This document shows positions 23,454-33,879 of a stretch of DNA of 64,000 nucleotides, in pieces. The stretch comes from Zelopaecilomyces penicillatus. Lineage: Eukaryota; Ascomycota; Sordariomycetes; Hypocreales; Pseudodiploosporaceae. Within the stretch, counting starts at the first letter, position 1, and every line of letters starts with the position of its first letter. The notes under the pieces are model-generated. The model had not been told where the DNA came from. It worked only from the letters and a program-made list of their open reading frames with translations, and did not search any database. A program made the translations under genes and the position numbers. Location of the stretch: assembly GCA_005765155.1 (NCBI GenBank), contig VCCP01000003.1:5828001-5892000 (forward strand), in the 5' to 3' direction.

Positions 23454-24127
23454 ATGAGAGTAGGTCAACCCTGCCAAAGCACAAACCGAATCAAGATTAA
23501 CTGCTAAACGGACAGCCTATCAATATCCTTCTCTCGACTCTGTCTGCGTCAAGCGCCACTGCGGCCGCAATTGGCAAAGCACCAGCCGATGGTAAGTTGA
23601 ACGTCTCTAAAAACTGACAAGACAGGCACCTTGCTGACGGGAGTTAACAATACCAGATAATTGTACAGATATTGTAGAAGATGTAAGCTTCCACAGTATG
23701 TTTCATTGGTGTTTCCTACAACAAGAGTCTAATACCCTTTATAAAAACAGTGCGATATTCCAGAACAATGCTATTTTGGGCTTGTCTCTTTTGCTCTTCA
23801 ACTCCAAAAAGCCGCGGTTGACAAGAATGACACGGCTTACACAAATGCCATATTAGCCTTGACCCACACTACTCCGGTACAGTAACCATCCTCCGCTACC
23901 TTGGACATTGTTGGATGACTTAGCCGTGTGTAATAACTCGTAAGAATGAGTAGGAGTCTTGTAGGGAATTAAAGCAAGTGGAAGAATGTGTCTTCGACGT
24001 TTTACGTCAGGCAGAGATGGCTAGAAATAGCAGGACCCTGCACGCCAGATATACGATAGACGAGATAATACGACTTATACAGGACAAGCTACCAGTCATT
24101 AAGCCTATTATTGTAAGTCTACCCTAA
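23454..24127 (+). CDS. Small secreted Cys protein, array paralogue 3
   Basis: Five exons: 23454-23459, 23516-23591, 23657-23682, 23751-23881 and 23965-24127, giving 133 residues. Exon 1 encodes Met-Arg. The 76-nt exon 2 encodes PINILLSTLSASSATAAA, a signal peptide. Exon 4 begins CDIPEQC like paralogue 2. Here the last intron differs. The donor used by paralogue 1 (CCG|GTACAG) would break the frame, while a donor 5 nt downstream (GTAACC) restores it. That could be intron sliding or an early step to decay. The first Cys of the second pair is lost (only EEC remains) but a new Cys appears in exon 3 (DNC), so four Cys are kept. It is the most diverged member. Confidence 0.72.
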
Positions 24128-24641
24128 CTGGCCCATCAAACTCATCAAGGCAGTGTGGCATTGCCAGTCTTTTCTCATAGTTCTTGATGCAGCAAACCTC
24201 CCTGAAAGCTCAATTTCCACATTTAAATGTGGATAGCCGACTGTTACGTCCAGACAAGAGCCCGGTCGATCAATAGCCTCAAAATTCAAGGCTCAACTTT
24301 ATTAGAGCTAGCTCGTCCTTCAACATGGGGCGCCATGGAACTGAGCAAGCATGCAAGAAAGAGGCTAAAAACACGGGTGCAGACATAGTGGAAAGGTTTG
24401 AGGCCGCGGTATTAACAACACCATTCAACAAGTGTCACACTTTCGCCAAACATGTAAGAAAAAAATACAGCAGGGATTCTCTTGGAACTACTCAAATGAG
24501 ACAACGTCGCAAACGGGAGCAGCCAATTATGCTGCAATCATATGATAGCGACAGAGACTTGGTTAGTGATGATGCTTATTTGTGTAGAAATTTCACCATG
24601 CTAACTAATCAATTCAACTTGTTCCAATTTTGCCCCAAGTT
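24128..24641. other. Intergenic region with a 16-bp palindrome
   Basis: An open frame at 24325-24645 (106 codons, basic and Cys-containing) has no recognisable domain and no clear start context, so it is not called as a gene. A perfect palindrome lies at 24217-24232. Confidence 0.4.
24217..24232. repeat. Perfect 16-bp palindrome
   Basis: CCACATTTAAATGTGG is self-complementary. It lies about 90 bp after the stop of array gene 3. It could be a dimeric protein-binding site or chance in AT-rich DNA. Confidence 0.7.
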
Positions 24642-25333
24642 TTAAAGTGACCTGTCTACATTGATCTCTTCACATGACACATCGTGCAACTTCTTGCCCT
24701 GTTCCTCTGGTAGTATATTCTTCAGGTCATTGACGCTACCCTTGAAAGTCTGCTGATACCTCTCCTTCATTGAAACTGCCATATTCACGGCATGTGGCAT
24801 GGCCGCCTCTTTCCGAATCATGGCTGTCTCGTCGACCAATCTGCGAAGTGGTTCCATGATGTACTGTCAGGATATTGCGGAGATCGCGACACCAAGGCTC
24901 AAACGCTTTCTTGTAAGACTCCTCTTGGCCTTTTTCTGCTTTTACTATTTCGGGGAAGGCGGAGAGCATGGCATGGTAGAAAAAACACATTTCGGCGCTC
25001 GACTTCCTTCTTGAACACTGTTTCCCATTTAATGGGAAGTGCTGCCGCTTCTTGCTGGCGCTGGTATTCATCGTTGGACATGACATCAACATGTCTTCCT
25101 GGCCGGCGCAGCTCATTCTCCGTCATTTGCGCCTGGCTTCCTCTGAAATCGTTTATTCCACCGCATTCAGCACCATCCATGAGTAAATTAGCCATGTTGA
25201 GGAGAGCAGATGTTTTTATTTGTGTGTGTGTGGGGGGGGCTGTAGGATCAGGATAGTGAGGCTTCACATGAGCTTGTAGAGAAGAAAGAAGGCTGATGGG
25301 TGTGGTAAGTTTGCGACGGGGTGCTGTTGACAT
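24642..25333 (-). pseudogene. Frameshifted unknown protein gene
   Basis: Three overlapping minus-strand frames line up end to end as if one protein had been broken by two one-base shifts. The first frame runs from a Met at 25195 (or 25333) through LPIKWETVFKKEVE. At a run of six T (minus strand, about 24979-24984) the frame must lose one base to continue as FYHAMLSAFPEIVKAEKG. Near 24860 a second shift is needed to continue as MEPLRRLVDETAMIRKEA, ending at 24642. Both shifts go the same way and no GT-AG intron fits either. The joined protein would be helix-rich and about 190 residues from the inner Met. I do not recognise the family. Either this is a decayed gene or the assembly has homopolymer errors. 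Confidence 0.5.
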
Positions 25334-28300
25334 TTATAGCTATGAAAGTGAATGAAGTGGTGATACGTATCCGATGGAGATCAAATTTATCAAAGACTAA
25401 ATGGAGCATCTTAGTACAAACGACACGTAATGATGCGTCATTTCTATGCCAGCGTTTCGACCAAAACAGCCCTCATTCTCAGACATGCGTGTGCCGAATT
25501 GTTGCTGTCCTCAGCTTGGTTTACAACTGAGACCCTTTTGCTGAAGGCAAACAATCACATACGTAGTATGCGTCTTGGTGAGAGCTACGACCTCTTCGTG
25601 GCGAATCACATAGAGCAAAGAGGTGCATCCATTCACCACGTTGCATTTTGTGGCTAGCTGAACCTGCGCCCAGGTGGAATATAGAGTGGACCAGCGAGTG
25701 AAGTACGAGGAAAACGTAAAGCAACATGTGTCGTATAGCTGCAGCATGATACAAATACAGAAGAGAGTGTGACGTTTGGATGTCTCAAATGTAAGTCTAG
25801 CATGGGTGGCTGGTGATGTAAATATAATGTATAGCTCAGATCCCATCAATGTAGCAGAGAGCTCGCGCCGAAGGAAGATGCGACATGATGAAGTTCCCTG
25901 TATAAGTGTGATTAACGCTGCTGGTATGAATTATGCCTGGCCGAGCATACCAGGTAGTAGTGTTCCCGTATTTCTCCAAAGTCATCTTCATACTGCTTCG
26001 AGAGTTCGGTGCTGGGAGTAGGCCGTGTGGACACACCAAGCATCACAACAATATGGCGAAGAACATTTTCCACCTGCCTCTTATTACACCTACATTTGCA
26101 GCATCTCCGACAAAATGACCCGCAAATTGCTCGGCCACTAAGGTCGCGGGCCGCGCGGGCCAGTTAACTATTGGCAATTCAAGGGTTCGCGTAATGATGC
26201 GACCACACATTCCCTTGCGCCTGACCAGCATTCTGTCTCATGTATGTGTGGGTGTGTCATCCAATTGGGTTCTATGCAGTGGAGGAAGCTGAACAGATGC
26301 ACGAGTCTGAACAAGAAGGAGGTACAGCTGCAACTACTGGTCAAGGTTCCATCGTTGATTAATCCGGTGCATAAAAACCATTCATATCGGCGACTGATAT
26401 CTTCAAAGGCTGGTGAGGTTGGAGCCACATTGCAAATGCCAAGTTCATACCCAATCAACCCAACTCAAGTTGCACCATGAAAGAGGGGAAGAAGCCTCTG
26501 AAGATACCACCCCATATATTTATGGGAATTGAAGCATACCACATCAACATCAGATGTGTCTGTCGGACACCGAAAGCTTCACTCTCCGCTGGATGGCTGC
26601 GGGCACAGCTTTCTGACAAGTTGTCCAATGGTCACGGAGCCAGTAACTTGGCATCAAACTGCTAGGTATCGGAATCCATGTATCTACACCAATGAATTCC
26701 GATATCTAAAGTTTTCAACCGTCATTAGCCAACCAGCAATTTGACAACGGCAAGCCTGAACCTTGCCAGAATGACTTCATCCGAATGCTGCCCCATCCGC
26801 CCCTCACTCTGCCCTTCATCTTGGCCTATCCAATTACTTGGAACCAGTTTGAAGAGTCATCCTTGTCTTACATATCGCAGTAACAATACAGTTCCCAATA
26901 ATTACCACCAAGCGGAAGAACACTTCGTGGACGAATCAATGTATCGCTGGATGATGAGGTTCATACAGACCCCTAAACAGCTACCTCATCCTACAACAAC
27001 AGGCTTTTTCTTCGTCTCTCTTACTGACGCGTCTCAATTGCAATTGCTTCAGGGACACCCCATGCAGTAGGAGGTGGATTGCCCCTAGCACCAGAAACTC
27101 TCTGTCGAGATACTAGATGCATTGCGTCTGCTGATTGCTCCTTGATAAAAGAAATGCCAAATATACCAGAAGTGTTGCTATGAGAGCTAGATATAGTACA
27201 ACTAACTAATTTCTGCTTGCTACGAAAAATAGGGGGCAATCTCCTCACAAGGCAACACCTGTAGCCTATAAATCAGCGCTTCCTTTCGATCAAATAAACA
27301 AACAAAAAAAGCAATGAGGGTACATCTATAGAATATCAAATAAACCAAATCCATAAGTACTAATACCTGTAAATTCAAGCGAGATAATACATACTTATTT
27401 GGTTTGTTTGATATACTGTAGATGTACTGTCATTGCTTTTTTTATTTATTTATTTGATCGAAAGAAAGCGCTGCTATAAATACGTAACACCACATATTAT
27501 ATATCCTCATTGAGCCGCAGCTCGTCAGGCCATAAGAGATAATAGTACTCATTATCTGGTAGTTTAACACAACTTTTTGTCATGAATTGACATTCTAAAA
27601 TGCCTTCGCTCTGTATTTTCCTTTCAAGAGGTGATATTCATTCTGCTCGCTCAAATCGTTGCAGTTCTCGGAATCTCCATCAACCACTTGATTATACTAA
27701 CGGGTTTGACCGTGCCAGCATTTTGGCACTGTCGATTGTTTTCTCCGGCCGTTGACGTTGTAGAACAATACCGGTAGTACCCCCAAACCCAAATTCGACT
27801 TGGTCGCAGCTCCACCAGAACACCGCCCTTGTTACGGTTTTCGAAACCTCAGGAAGGTGGCCCTTTGAACGTGGCTAACATGTTCCCTGTATTTCCAAGT
27901 CCAATTGATACGGCAAGCAAAGGTCCGTTTTTTTCGTGAATCCTGTATCATCATCCTTGCCGGGCAACCACGTCCATGTGGCATATACCCGGTTTGGAGA
28001 ACAGTTTAAGCGAGAACGAATCTCAAGCTCAACCTCGCTCACATGCATGTCGTCGAAGGGGGGCCATCCGTAGGGTGGTGTATATGCATAGGCACCGTCC
28101 ACATAAGCGTCACAACAGTCATGTCGCAGTCGCCACACATCAGCTCTCCTTACCATGTCGTTGCAGGCGTTTTGGGTGCGATTAGTGTCCAAAAATGATT
28201 GAGACACCACCAGTCCACGCTGCAGCATCAAGATAGGTCCGGGTAAAGGGCAAGACTCTTGACAAGCAGGTGCTTAACTCAGTAATGCCTGGTGTAGAAC

Positions 28301-29370
28301 TGGGGCGACTGAGCGCCGCTTACCATCTTGATAGACTTTGGCAAGCAATGGGGTTTGCCGCGATGCCATCATACGGCAAGTGATGTGGAGACTCCATGAA
28401 ACTCGAGTCAATGAGTACCGGTGCGCTGGATGATTCGGGGTTTGACGAGCTGCAAGCCAAGCGACAGGAAGCTGATGTTTACGTCACATGCTGTCGTCAC
28501 ACCGAGAGCGTCTTTATCACTGTTGACAGCCTCTACGGATGTAAGGTGGTTATTGTAGATTTCTGTGCAAAATTGATGAAAGAATGATCAGAAATGGGCT
28601 TGGATGAGCAGAGTGGTGGGTGGGCGATATCGAGATGAAGACTGAACTACTAATGAAGTCGATCGCAGAAAGCTCGCTCTGATCTTGTAGTTATGGCAAA
28701 TAATATAGAAAAACAGAAAGAATGCTGACCCATATTTTGAACAAGACTGCTGTGTCTGTGTTAACTCCCTCCATGATATTAACTACATATGGAACTGACT
28801 GGAAACTTAACCACTTGGTTGCAGTATAACTGAAACAGGTTGTGTATATTATGGGGGTATTTAATGACGATCTAGTTGTCCCGAGTACATAGCGTGGGGA
28901 TGGATCTATTGGATCGAGCTACAAAAAGACCCCTGATGCATGCCCGATATGCGAAGACAAGTTTGGCTATAATAATGCTGCTAGCAAGTAGTAGTGTAGG
29001 AAGAATTTCGTAAGTGTATACAAAGCATGTATTCCGCCACTCTAAGAGGGTGCTTGATAAGGTAGAACATGCTCCTGGTAGTGGGTGGAAAACGGATGTA
29101 GGGAGACTCAAACAAAGAGCAACAACGAGGTATCAAGATGCAAAATCAACTCCGTCACTACTATATTGTTTATAAGATAGCTGATATATACGTTGTGTTG
29201 CAATTTGTCGGATTTTGAAATGATCACTGACTTGACTACTGATAAATTTTACCTATATCTGCTGATTTGTAGATAACTTCGCCTCTGTTCGCAAGTTCAA
29301 ACCACAAAAGGCGATAAGATACATCATTACAATCCATTATGGCATTGACTTTTAGTGCCATGTTTAATTT
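25334..29370. other. Gene-poor AT-rich region
   Basis: About 4 kb without a supported gene, apart from the inverted repeat listed separately. The most protein-like frame is on the minus strand at 27875-28231 (118 codons, Cys/Trp/Pro containing), but it has no recognisable domain, no signal peptide and no clear exon partner. This looks like a region of relics between the secreted-protein array and the PigL_N gene. Confidence 0.45.
27263..27484. repeat. Long imperfect inverted repeat (MITE-like or hairpin)
   Basis: The left arm (about 27263-27350) and right arm (about 27397-27484) are reverse complements of each other over some 85 bases with scattered mismatches, separated by a spacer of about 46 bp. 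Shared words include GATCAAATAAA, AAAAAAAGCAATGA, GTACATCTA and AAACCAAAT. The size and lack of coding capacity fit a foldback element or MITE; transcribed, it would form a long hairpin RNA. No clear target-site duplication was identified by eye. Confidence 0.75.
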
Positions 29371-30748
29371 CTATCGACCTGGCGATTGTGTAGAGCGATC
29401 AGAGGGAGATTTGGCTTCCAGCTGGATTCCATCTCCGTACCGTTTTGTAAACTCCGCTCTTCGCTGCTTTTCCGATGCATTGCTAAGGGCATTTCCATCT
29501 TCACTGGGTGTGGAGGAGGGCCCGTCTTTGTGGGTATACCGGGTAGGTATGTTTGACATATCCCGCGATATTTGTCGGACTGTTTCATCACTGAGATAGC
29601 CACCGAGCTGCCTTGACCTCCAGCCAAGGCCGCGGTTAGTACCATGAAGGGTTTTCCCATTAGTCGAAACCATAATCTGCACTGCGTCCCCTGTTGCATG
29701 GTTCTCTATGATGCTAGTGTTCTTCTCCAAGTGTTTGCCTGCCGCGGACAGTATATCCATGGATTGGCGCGTTGATTCCCACTCGTCTCTAAGCCTTGCA
29801 AAGTCTGTCAAATCAGCGGCAGAGGTGCCTACCGAGTTCATCTTATCTGCCAAACGTTCAAAGAGCAGCTTCTCATGGCCTGCTAGTTTAGCCGCCATTC
29901 GAGCAAGACTCTCCTTGCACTCTTCTAGACCATCGTTGGTGATTTTTGCAGGTACAGAATTCGGGTAGTTGCTCTCACCCGGCCCAACGCTTCGCGCGGC
30001 TGCCAATTGGATCTGGCTGATGTGTTCGGACAATTGAGCACAGACTTGAAGACACTTTTCTGTGCTTAATCGCTCTTCCTCTATCTGTTTCAACTCAGAT
30101 TCGTCAGATTTGGACCCAACTGTGCTTTGCTTGAGCATAGTATCGAGCTTTTCATCAATTCTCTCAAGACGATCCTCGAGATCAGCTCTGGCAGTGTCAA
30201 GAAGCTCGTTGTACCCTTCGATGCTTTCAGTAGTAACATTAGATCGGCGACTATGATATAACAAATTGATATTAGTTCTTTTTTATTTTGCATTTATACT
30301 TTTTTTTTTTTTACAGAGTTATGAGTACTTACAGGTTTGCATCGGTGAGGGCAATAGTTATAGTCATCTTGTACCCAGCCAACAGATGCCTGAAACCATC
30401 AATATCATCTCCCATATACCTCAATCTGGCCCAACCCCGGAATTGCGCGATGCTCCCATCCGATCGGGGCGCACATTTCTTTATTTCCTGCTCAAACTCT
30501 TGACAAGCCTTGCCACACCGCCGCAGGGGAAGCTCGAGGGCAGATAAATCTAGATCGCTGGTGGCTTTGACTGTCTCCGCAAGTGAGCTTAACACCCCGC
30601 TCAAGGCGCCCGTTTCCTCGACCAGATCGCGTACGCGCTGCTGGTGCGACTGATAACTATTGATGGTGTCGTGGAGCGCGACGCTGGACTTGAAGGCAAA
30701 GATAGTCAAGGCTACCAGCCCAGAGGCGATACCAATAGGCTCTGCCAT
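29371..30748 (-). CDS. PigL_N (HeLo-like) domain protein
   Basis: Two exons, 30748-30333 and 30250-29371, joined by an 82-nt intron in phase 2, give 431 residues. The chosen start gives MAEPIGIASGLVALTIFAFK, the hallmark of the fungal N-terminal PigL_N/HeLo-like domain (PF17111-type); a Met four codons upstream (30760) is possible. This domain commonly sits at the N-terminus of fungal NLR-like proteins and is related to cell-death-inducing HeLo domains. Here it is followed by a long coiled coil (about residues 150-310) and a Ser/Lys-rich C-terminus, with no NACHT or repeat domain. It would therefore be a stand-alone signalling or regulatory partner. Role in incompatibility or immunity is inference from the family. 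Confidence 0.78.
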
Positions 30749-31074
30749 TACCGATGACACTGAGGTGAGATGGCGCAGCTAACATGGGGGTTCCAGCTCA
30801 AGATGGGTACAGCCCTTCCTTTAAAGCATCCGTAGTAGCCTCGTGCTGCAGATCTGTGCCTACATCAGCCGCTCGGTTCCAAGCGTGCATTTCATTGGCT
30901 TGGACGGCGCTTAAGAGGGTTGCATTCTGGAGAAACTAACGTTCGCCGGATTGGTTGATATCCAGCCTAGTCCAGTAACGGCTACTAGCCGCCTGCCTAT
31001 ATTACAGTTACGGCCCCCCATCTGCATGTTATGTCGATGTTACTTTATAAACATGATTGGTGACAATGACCCTC
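30749..31074. other. Short intergenic region before the 5S gene
   Basis: Promoter side of the PigL_N gene and upstream flank of the 5S rRNA gene. No other feature seen. Confidence 0.55.
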
Positions 31075-31194
31075 ACATACGACCATAGGTAGTAGACAAA
31101 CTCGGGATCCCGTCCGCTCTCCCCTAGATAACCTGCTAACCGGCAGATTAGTAGCTGGGTCGGTGACGACCAGCGAACACCGGCTGTTGTATGT
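31075..31194 (+). rRNA. 5S ribosomal RNA, dispersed single gene
   Basis: The 120-nt segment begins ACATACGACCATAGG and ends GTTGTATGT, whose last six bases pair with the first six, as in 5S helix I. The central and 3' parts match fungal 5S features: CCCGTCCGCTC, GATTAGTAGCTGGGT and GTGACGACCAGCGAA. The region around the usual TTAAGC box reads ATAACC and the 5' third is diverged from the common Neurospora-type sequence, so this may be a variant class or a pseudogene. A run of ten T follows at 31202. It sits 67 bp beyond the stop of the convergent MFS gene. Filamentous ascomycetes scatter 5S genes singly through the genome, which fits. Confidence 0.85.
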
Positions 31195-31201
31195 ATGTCT
31201 C

Positions 31202-31211
31202 TTTTTTTTTT
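31202..31211 (+). terminator. Pol III T10 terminator of the 5S gene
   Basis: Ten consecutive T begin 8 nt after the 5S 3' end, the expected Pol III stop signal. The run also falls in the 3' flank of the convergent MFS gene. Confidence 0.75.
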
Positions 31212-31261
31212 GGATTTTGTCTCATTGGACAAGTCTACTAAATAACAAATGATACCTTTAC

Positions 31262-33137
31262 TCAGTCATCCTTCTTGCCTGCTATACCCCCCTTTCTAAG
31301 GCCAATCCACACAACAGCCGTTACCATTGTACAGCTCGCAAAGATGGTCCAAAAAGCAGCTCTATAGCCCTTCATCAAAGCACCGGCATGGTCTTCTATT
31401 TTGGAATGCTCCGTCACGGAGGCAGCGACTGCGGCGGTGATGGCTAGTCCAACGGAATTTCCAAACTGAGACACCTCGTTGAAGACGCCGCCTGCGAGAG
31501 ACTGCAACTCGGGGGGGTATGCGTTTGAAATGACGAGATTGGAGACTGTGAACAAAACTGTGATAGATTGTTAACCTCCATCACTTGTATTGGCATTTTG
31601 TCTTGGAAATGGTGAAAGCAGGAGAGTTGGCGACAGAAGAGGAATTTCTTACCATCTGCGCTCGCAGGTGAGAGAAAAAGTGCCCAGAACGGCGAGAACC
31701 AATAGTTCTGACCTACGGCGCCTGTGGCCATGAGTGGTGCTGCCACCATGGAAATGAGTGCTGATACAACGGCCAACGTACGCACTTTGACACGCGAGAT
31801 GAGGAAGCCGGTGATGATGTTGACGGAGGCGCCCATGACGACATGGGGCAGAAATCGGATGGAACTCTGCAATGCCGAGAGCTTCTCGACTTCTTGGAAG
31901 CTAAGTTACCATTGTTAGACTGAGTCGTCCGTCTGTCTGTCTGTCTGTCTGTCTGTCTGGACTAAAGATGGAGGTTCGAAACTTACTACAACGTGGTAAA
32001 GTACTCAATTCCAGTTAGAGATGCCCAGCAAAGAAACACTGCGATGCACACCGAGGTAAAAGAGGCATTGCGCCAGAGCTTGTTGGGAATAAGCGCCGGC
32101 CGGTTCTTTTTTGCCTGAAAGTCCATCCAAAAGGGAAAGGCAATCAGGAGCGCCAGCGAAATGGATAAAACAACAATGTTGGGCGCGTAGTTGAGTCGCT
32201 TGTAAGAGGAAGATGTCATGGCCAGCACGTAGAGCAGCATGCCCAGCGCCACGCTCAAGATGATAGCGCCAACCCAGTCAATGTCGTGTACCAGCCGTGT
32301 TTTCCAATGTCGTGATGAGGCTACAGACACTTTCGGCAGGGACCAGTTCGCCACGATGGATATGCAGACGTTGATGAGGGCCGACATGTAGTACGCCCAC
32401 CGCCAGCCAATCGTATCTGTAAAGATGCCGCCAAGCACCAGGCCCATGGCGTACCCCAGTGGGTTGGCCATGCCATTGACGGCGAAGGCAACGTTTCTCC
32501 AGTCGCCCCTGGGGAACGTGTTTGTGATGAGGCTAACCGCCGTCGGCAAGGCCATGGCGATGGCTACTCCTTGGAGCGTGCGGAAGGCGATGAGCTGGAT
32601 GGCCGTTTGCGCAAGCCCCACGGCCAAGGTGAAGACAAAGTAAAGATAGCTGCCCGTCAGCCACATGAGCTTGGCCCCAATGACATCAGCGACAGCTCCG
32701 AAGATGAGGAGCAGACATCCCGCAGCGAGGGCGTAGACAGCGGCAGGCCAGAGGATCAAGCTCTGCGAGAGACCGACTTCCTGGGCGATACGGGGTAAGG
32801 CGGCGATGAGGACGCCGGAGCCCATGGCGTTGAGGAAGTTGATGCCGGCGAGCGTGGCGATGACAGTGACGCCGCGAAGCCCCGTGATTACGGGTGGCGA
32901 CGGAGGTAGAGGCGGGGAGATTGTTTCGGTGCCGGAGAGGCTGGCCTGCCGGACGGACACTGGGGTTGAGACATTTGCGGATGTGGTGTCGATGTCGTTT
33001 TGGTGGGTTTGAGATGGAGGGTTGGAGAAGAGGGCTTGTTTGGAGGATGAGGCGGGAGGAAGAGTCTGGATAACGGCCAGGCCGGGGGTGAGACGGTCGA
33101 GGCCAAAGTCCATGGCTGGAGATGCTGGGGATGCCAA
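31262..33137 (-). CDS. MFS drug:H+ antiporter (DHA2-like)
   Basis: Three exons, 33137-31987, 31900-31653 and 31557-31262, in phases 2 and 1, give 564 residues. A Pro/Ser-rich cytoplasmic N-terminus of about 85 residues precedes the first transmembrane helix (VTVIATLAGINFLNAMGSGV). Loop 2-3 carries the MFS motif A-like GAVADVIGAKL, and AFRTLQGVAIAMALP resembles motif B. The number of hydrophobic segments and the long central part fit the 14-helix DHA2 family of toxin and drug exporters. It is a plasma-membrane proton antiporter by family. No biosynthetic genes flank it closely. Intron 1 contains a (TCTG)n microsatellite. A downstream Met at 33113 is an alternative start. Confidence 0.85.
31931..31959 (+). 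repeat. (TCTG)n microsatellite inside an MFS intron
   Basis: About seven GTCT units lie within the first intron (31986-31901) of the minus-strand MFS gene. Length variation here could affect splicing because the intron is only 86 nt. Confidence 0.85.
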
Positions 33138-33879
33138 TTGGAGTTGAGTTAGGGTCTACCTCGACAGGAGAGTCAATTGATCAATAGAAAACTAGGTTTT
33201 GAACAGCGCAACCAACGGGTTTTATTGAATCCTTCGCATGGGGGGACCCAATGACACAACCAATCCTCCTCCGACCCGGGACCGGTCGTTCGGGTGGGGG
33301 GGGGGGTTGCATCATTTCGGAAGGGGGCGAGGATTGTCCCTGTCAAGTTTCGCTCATCATGCACGCATGCGGTAATATGGCTCAAAAAGGATTTTGCTAT
33401 TCAGTTGCCGTACGAGGAACGTGAGATGCTAAAAGAGTATTACTTGCAAGGGGGGTGAGATTGCCAATTGGCAATTGGCAATTAGTCTTGTCATAGCCTA
33501 TAGGGCTGACACGAGAGTTTCCGTTTCCGTTTTCCGAGAGTCGGCAGGCCCGTAGCGTCCTGTAGTTGGGGAGCATGCTAGGCGCTGAAGGCGCTGACAA
33601 GGGAGTGAACTTGACGCTGATGTGCCCCCTGTATAAAAAGTCTGGGCGTTCATGTCGTTCACGCCCTCCGCGGAATTCGCGGGCGAGATCCGATGGATGC
33701 CAACTAAAGGTGCAGATCTCTTCCATGACTTATTCATTATTGGTAATTAATTACAGCAAGAATGCCTGGATTATATCTTTATTATACGAAATATCTGTGA
33801 CAAGTTTCCGTCCCATATAAGATACTATTGACGCTATCATTACACACTACAGCGTACATCACCATCATCATCATCGTCA
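33138..33879. other. Intergenic region between MFS and F-box genes
   Basis: Promoter side of the MFS gene and 3' side of the F-box gene. A G-run lies at about 33295-33306, and a tandem (CAATTGG)-type repeat near 33463-33482. No gene seen. Confidence 0.5.

Noticed and set aside
27875..28231. Minus-strand frame of 118 codons with Cys and Trp
   Set aside because: Protein-like in composition, but no signal peptide, domain, or splice partner could be seen, so it is left as part of the relic-bearing region.
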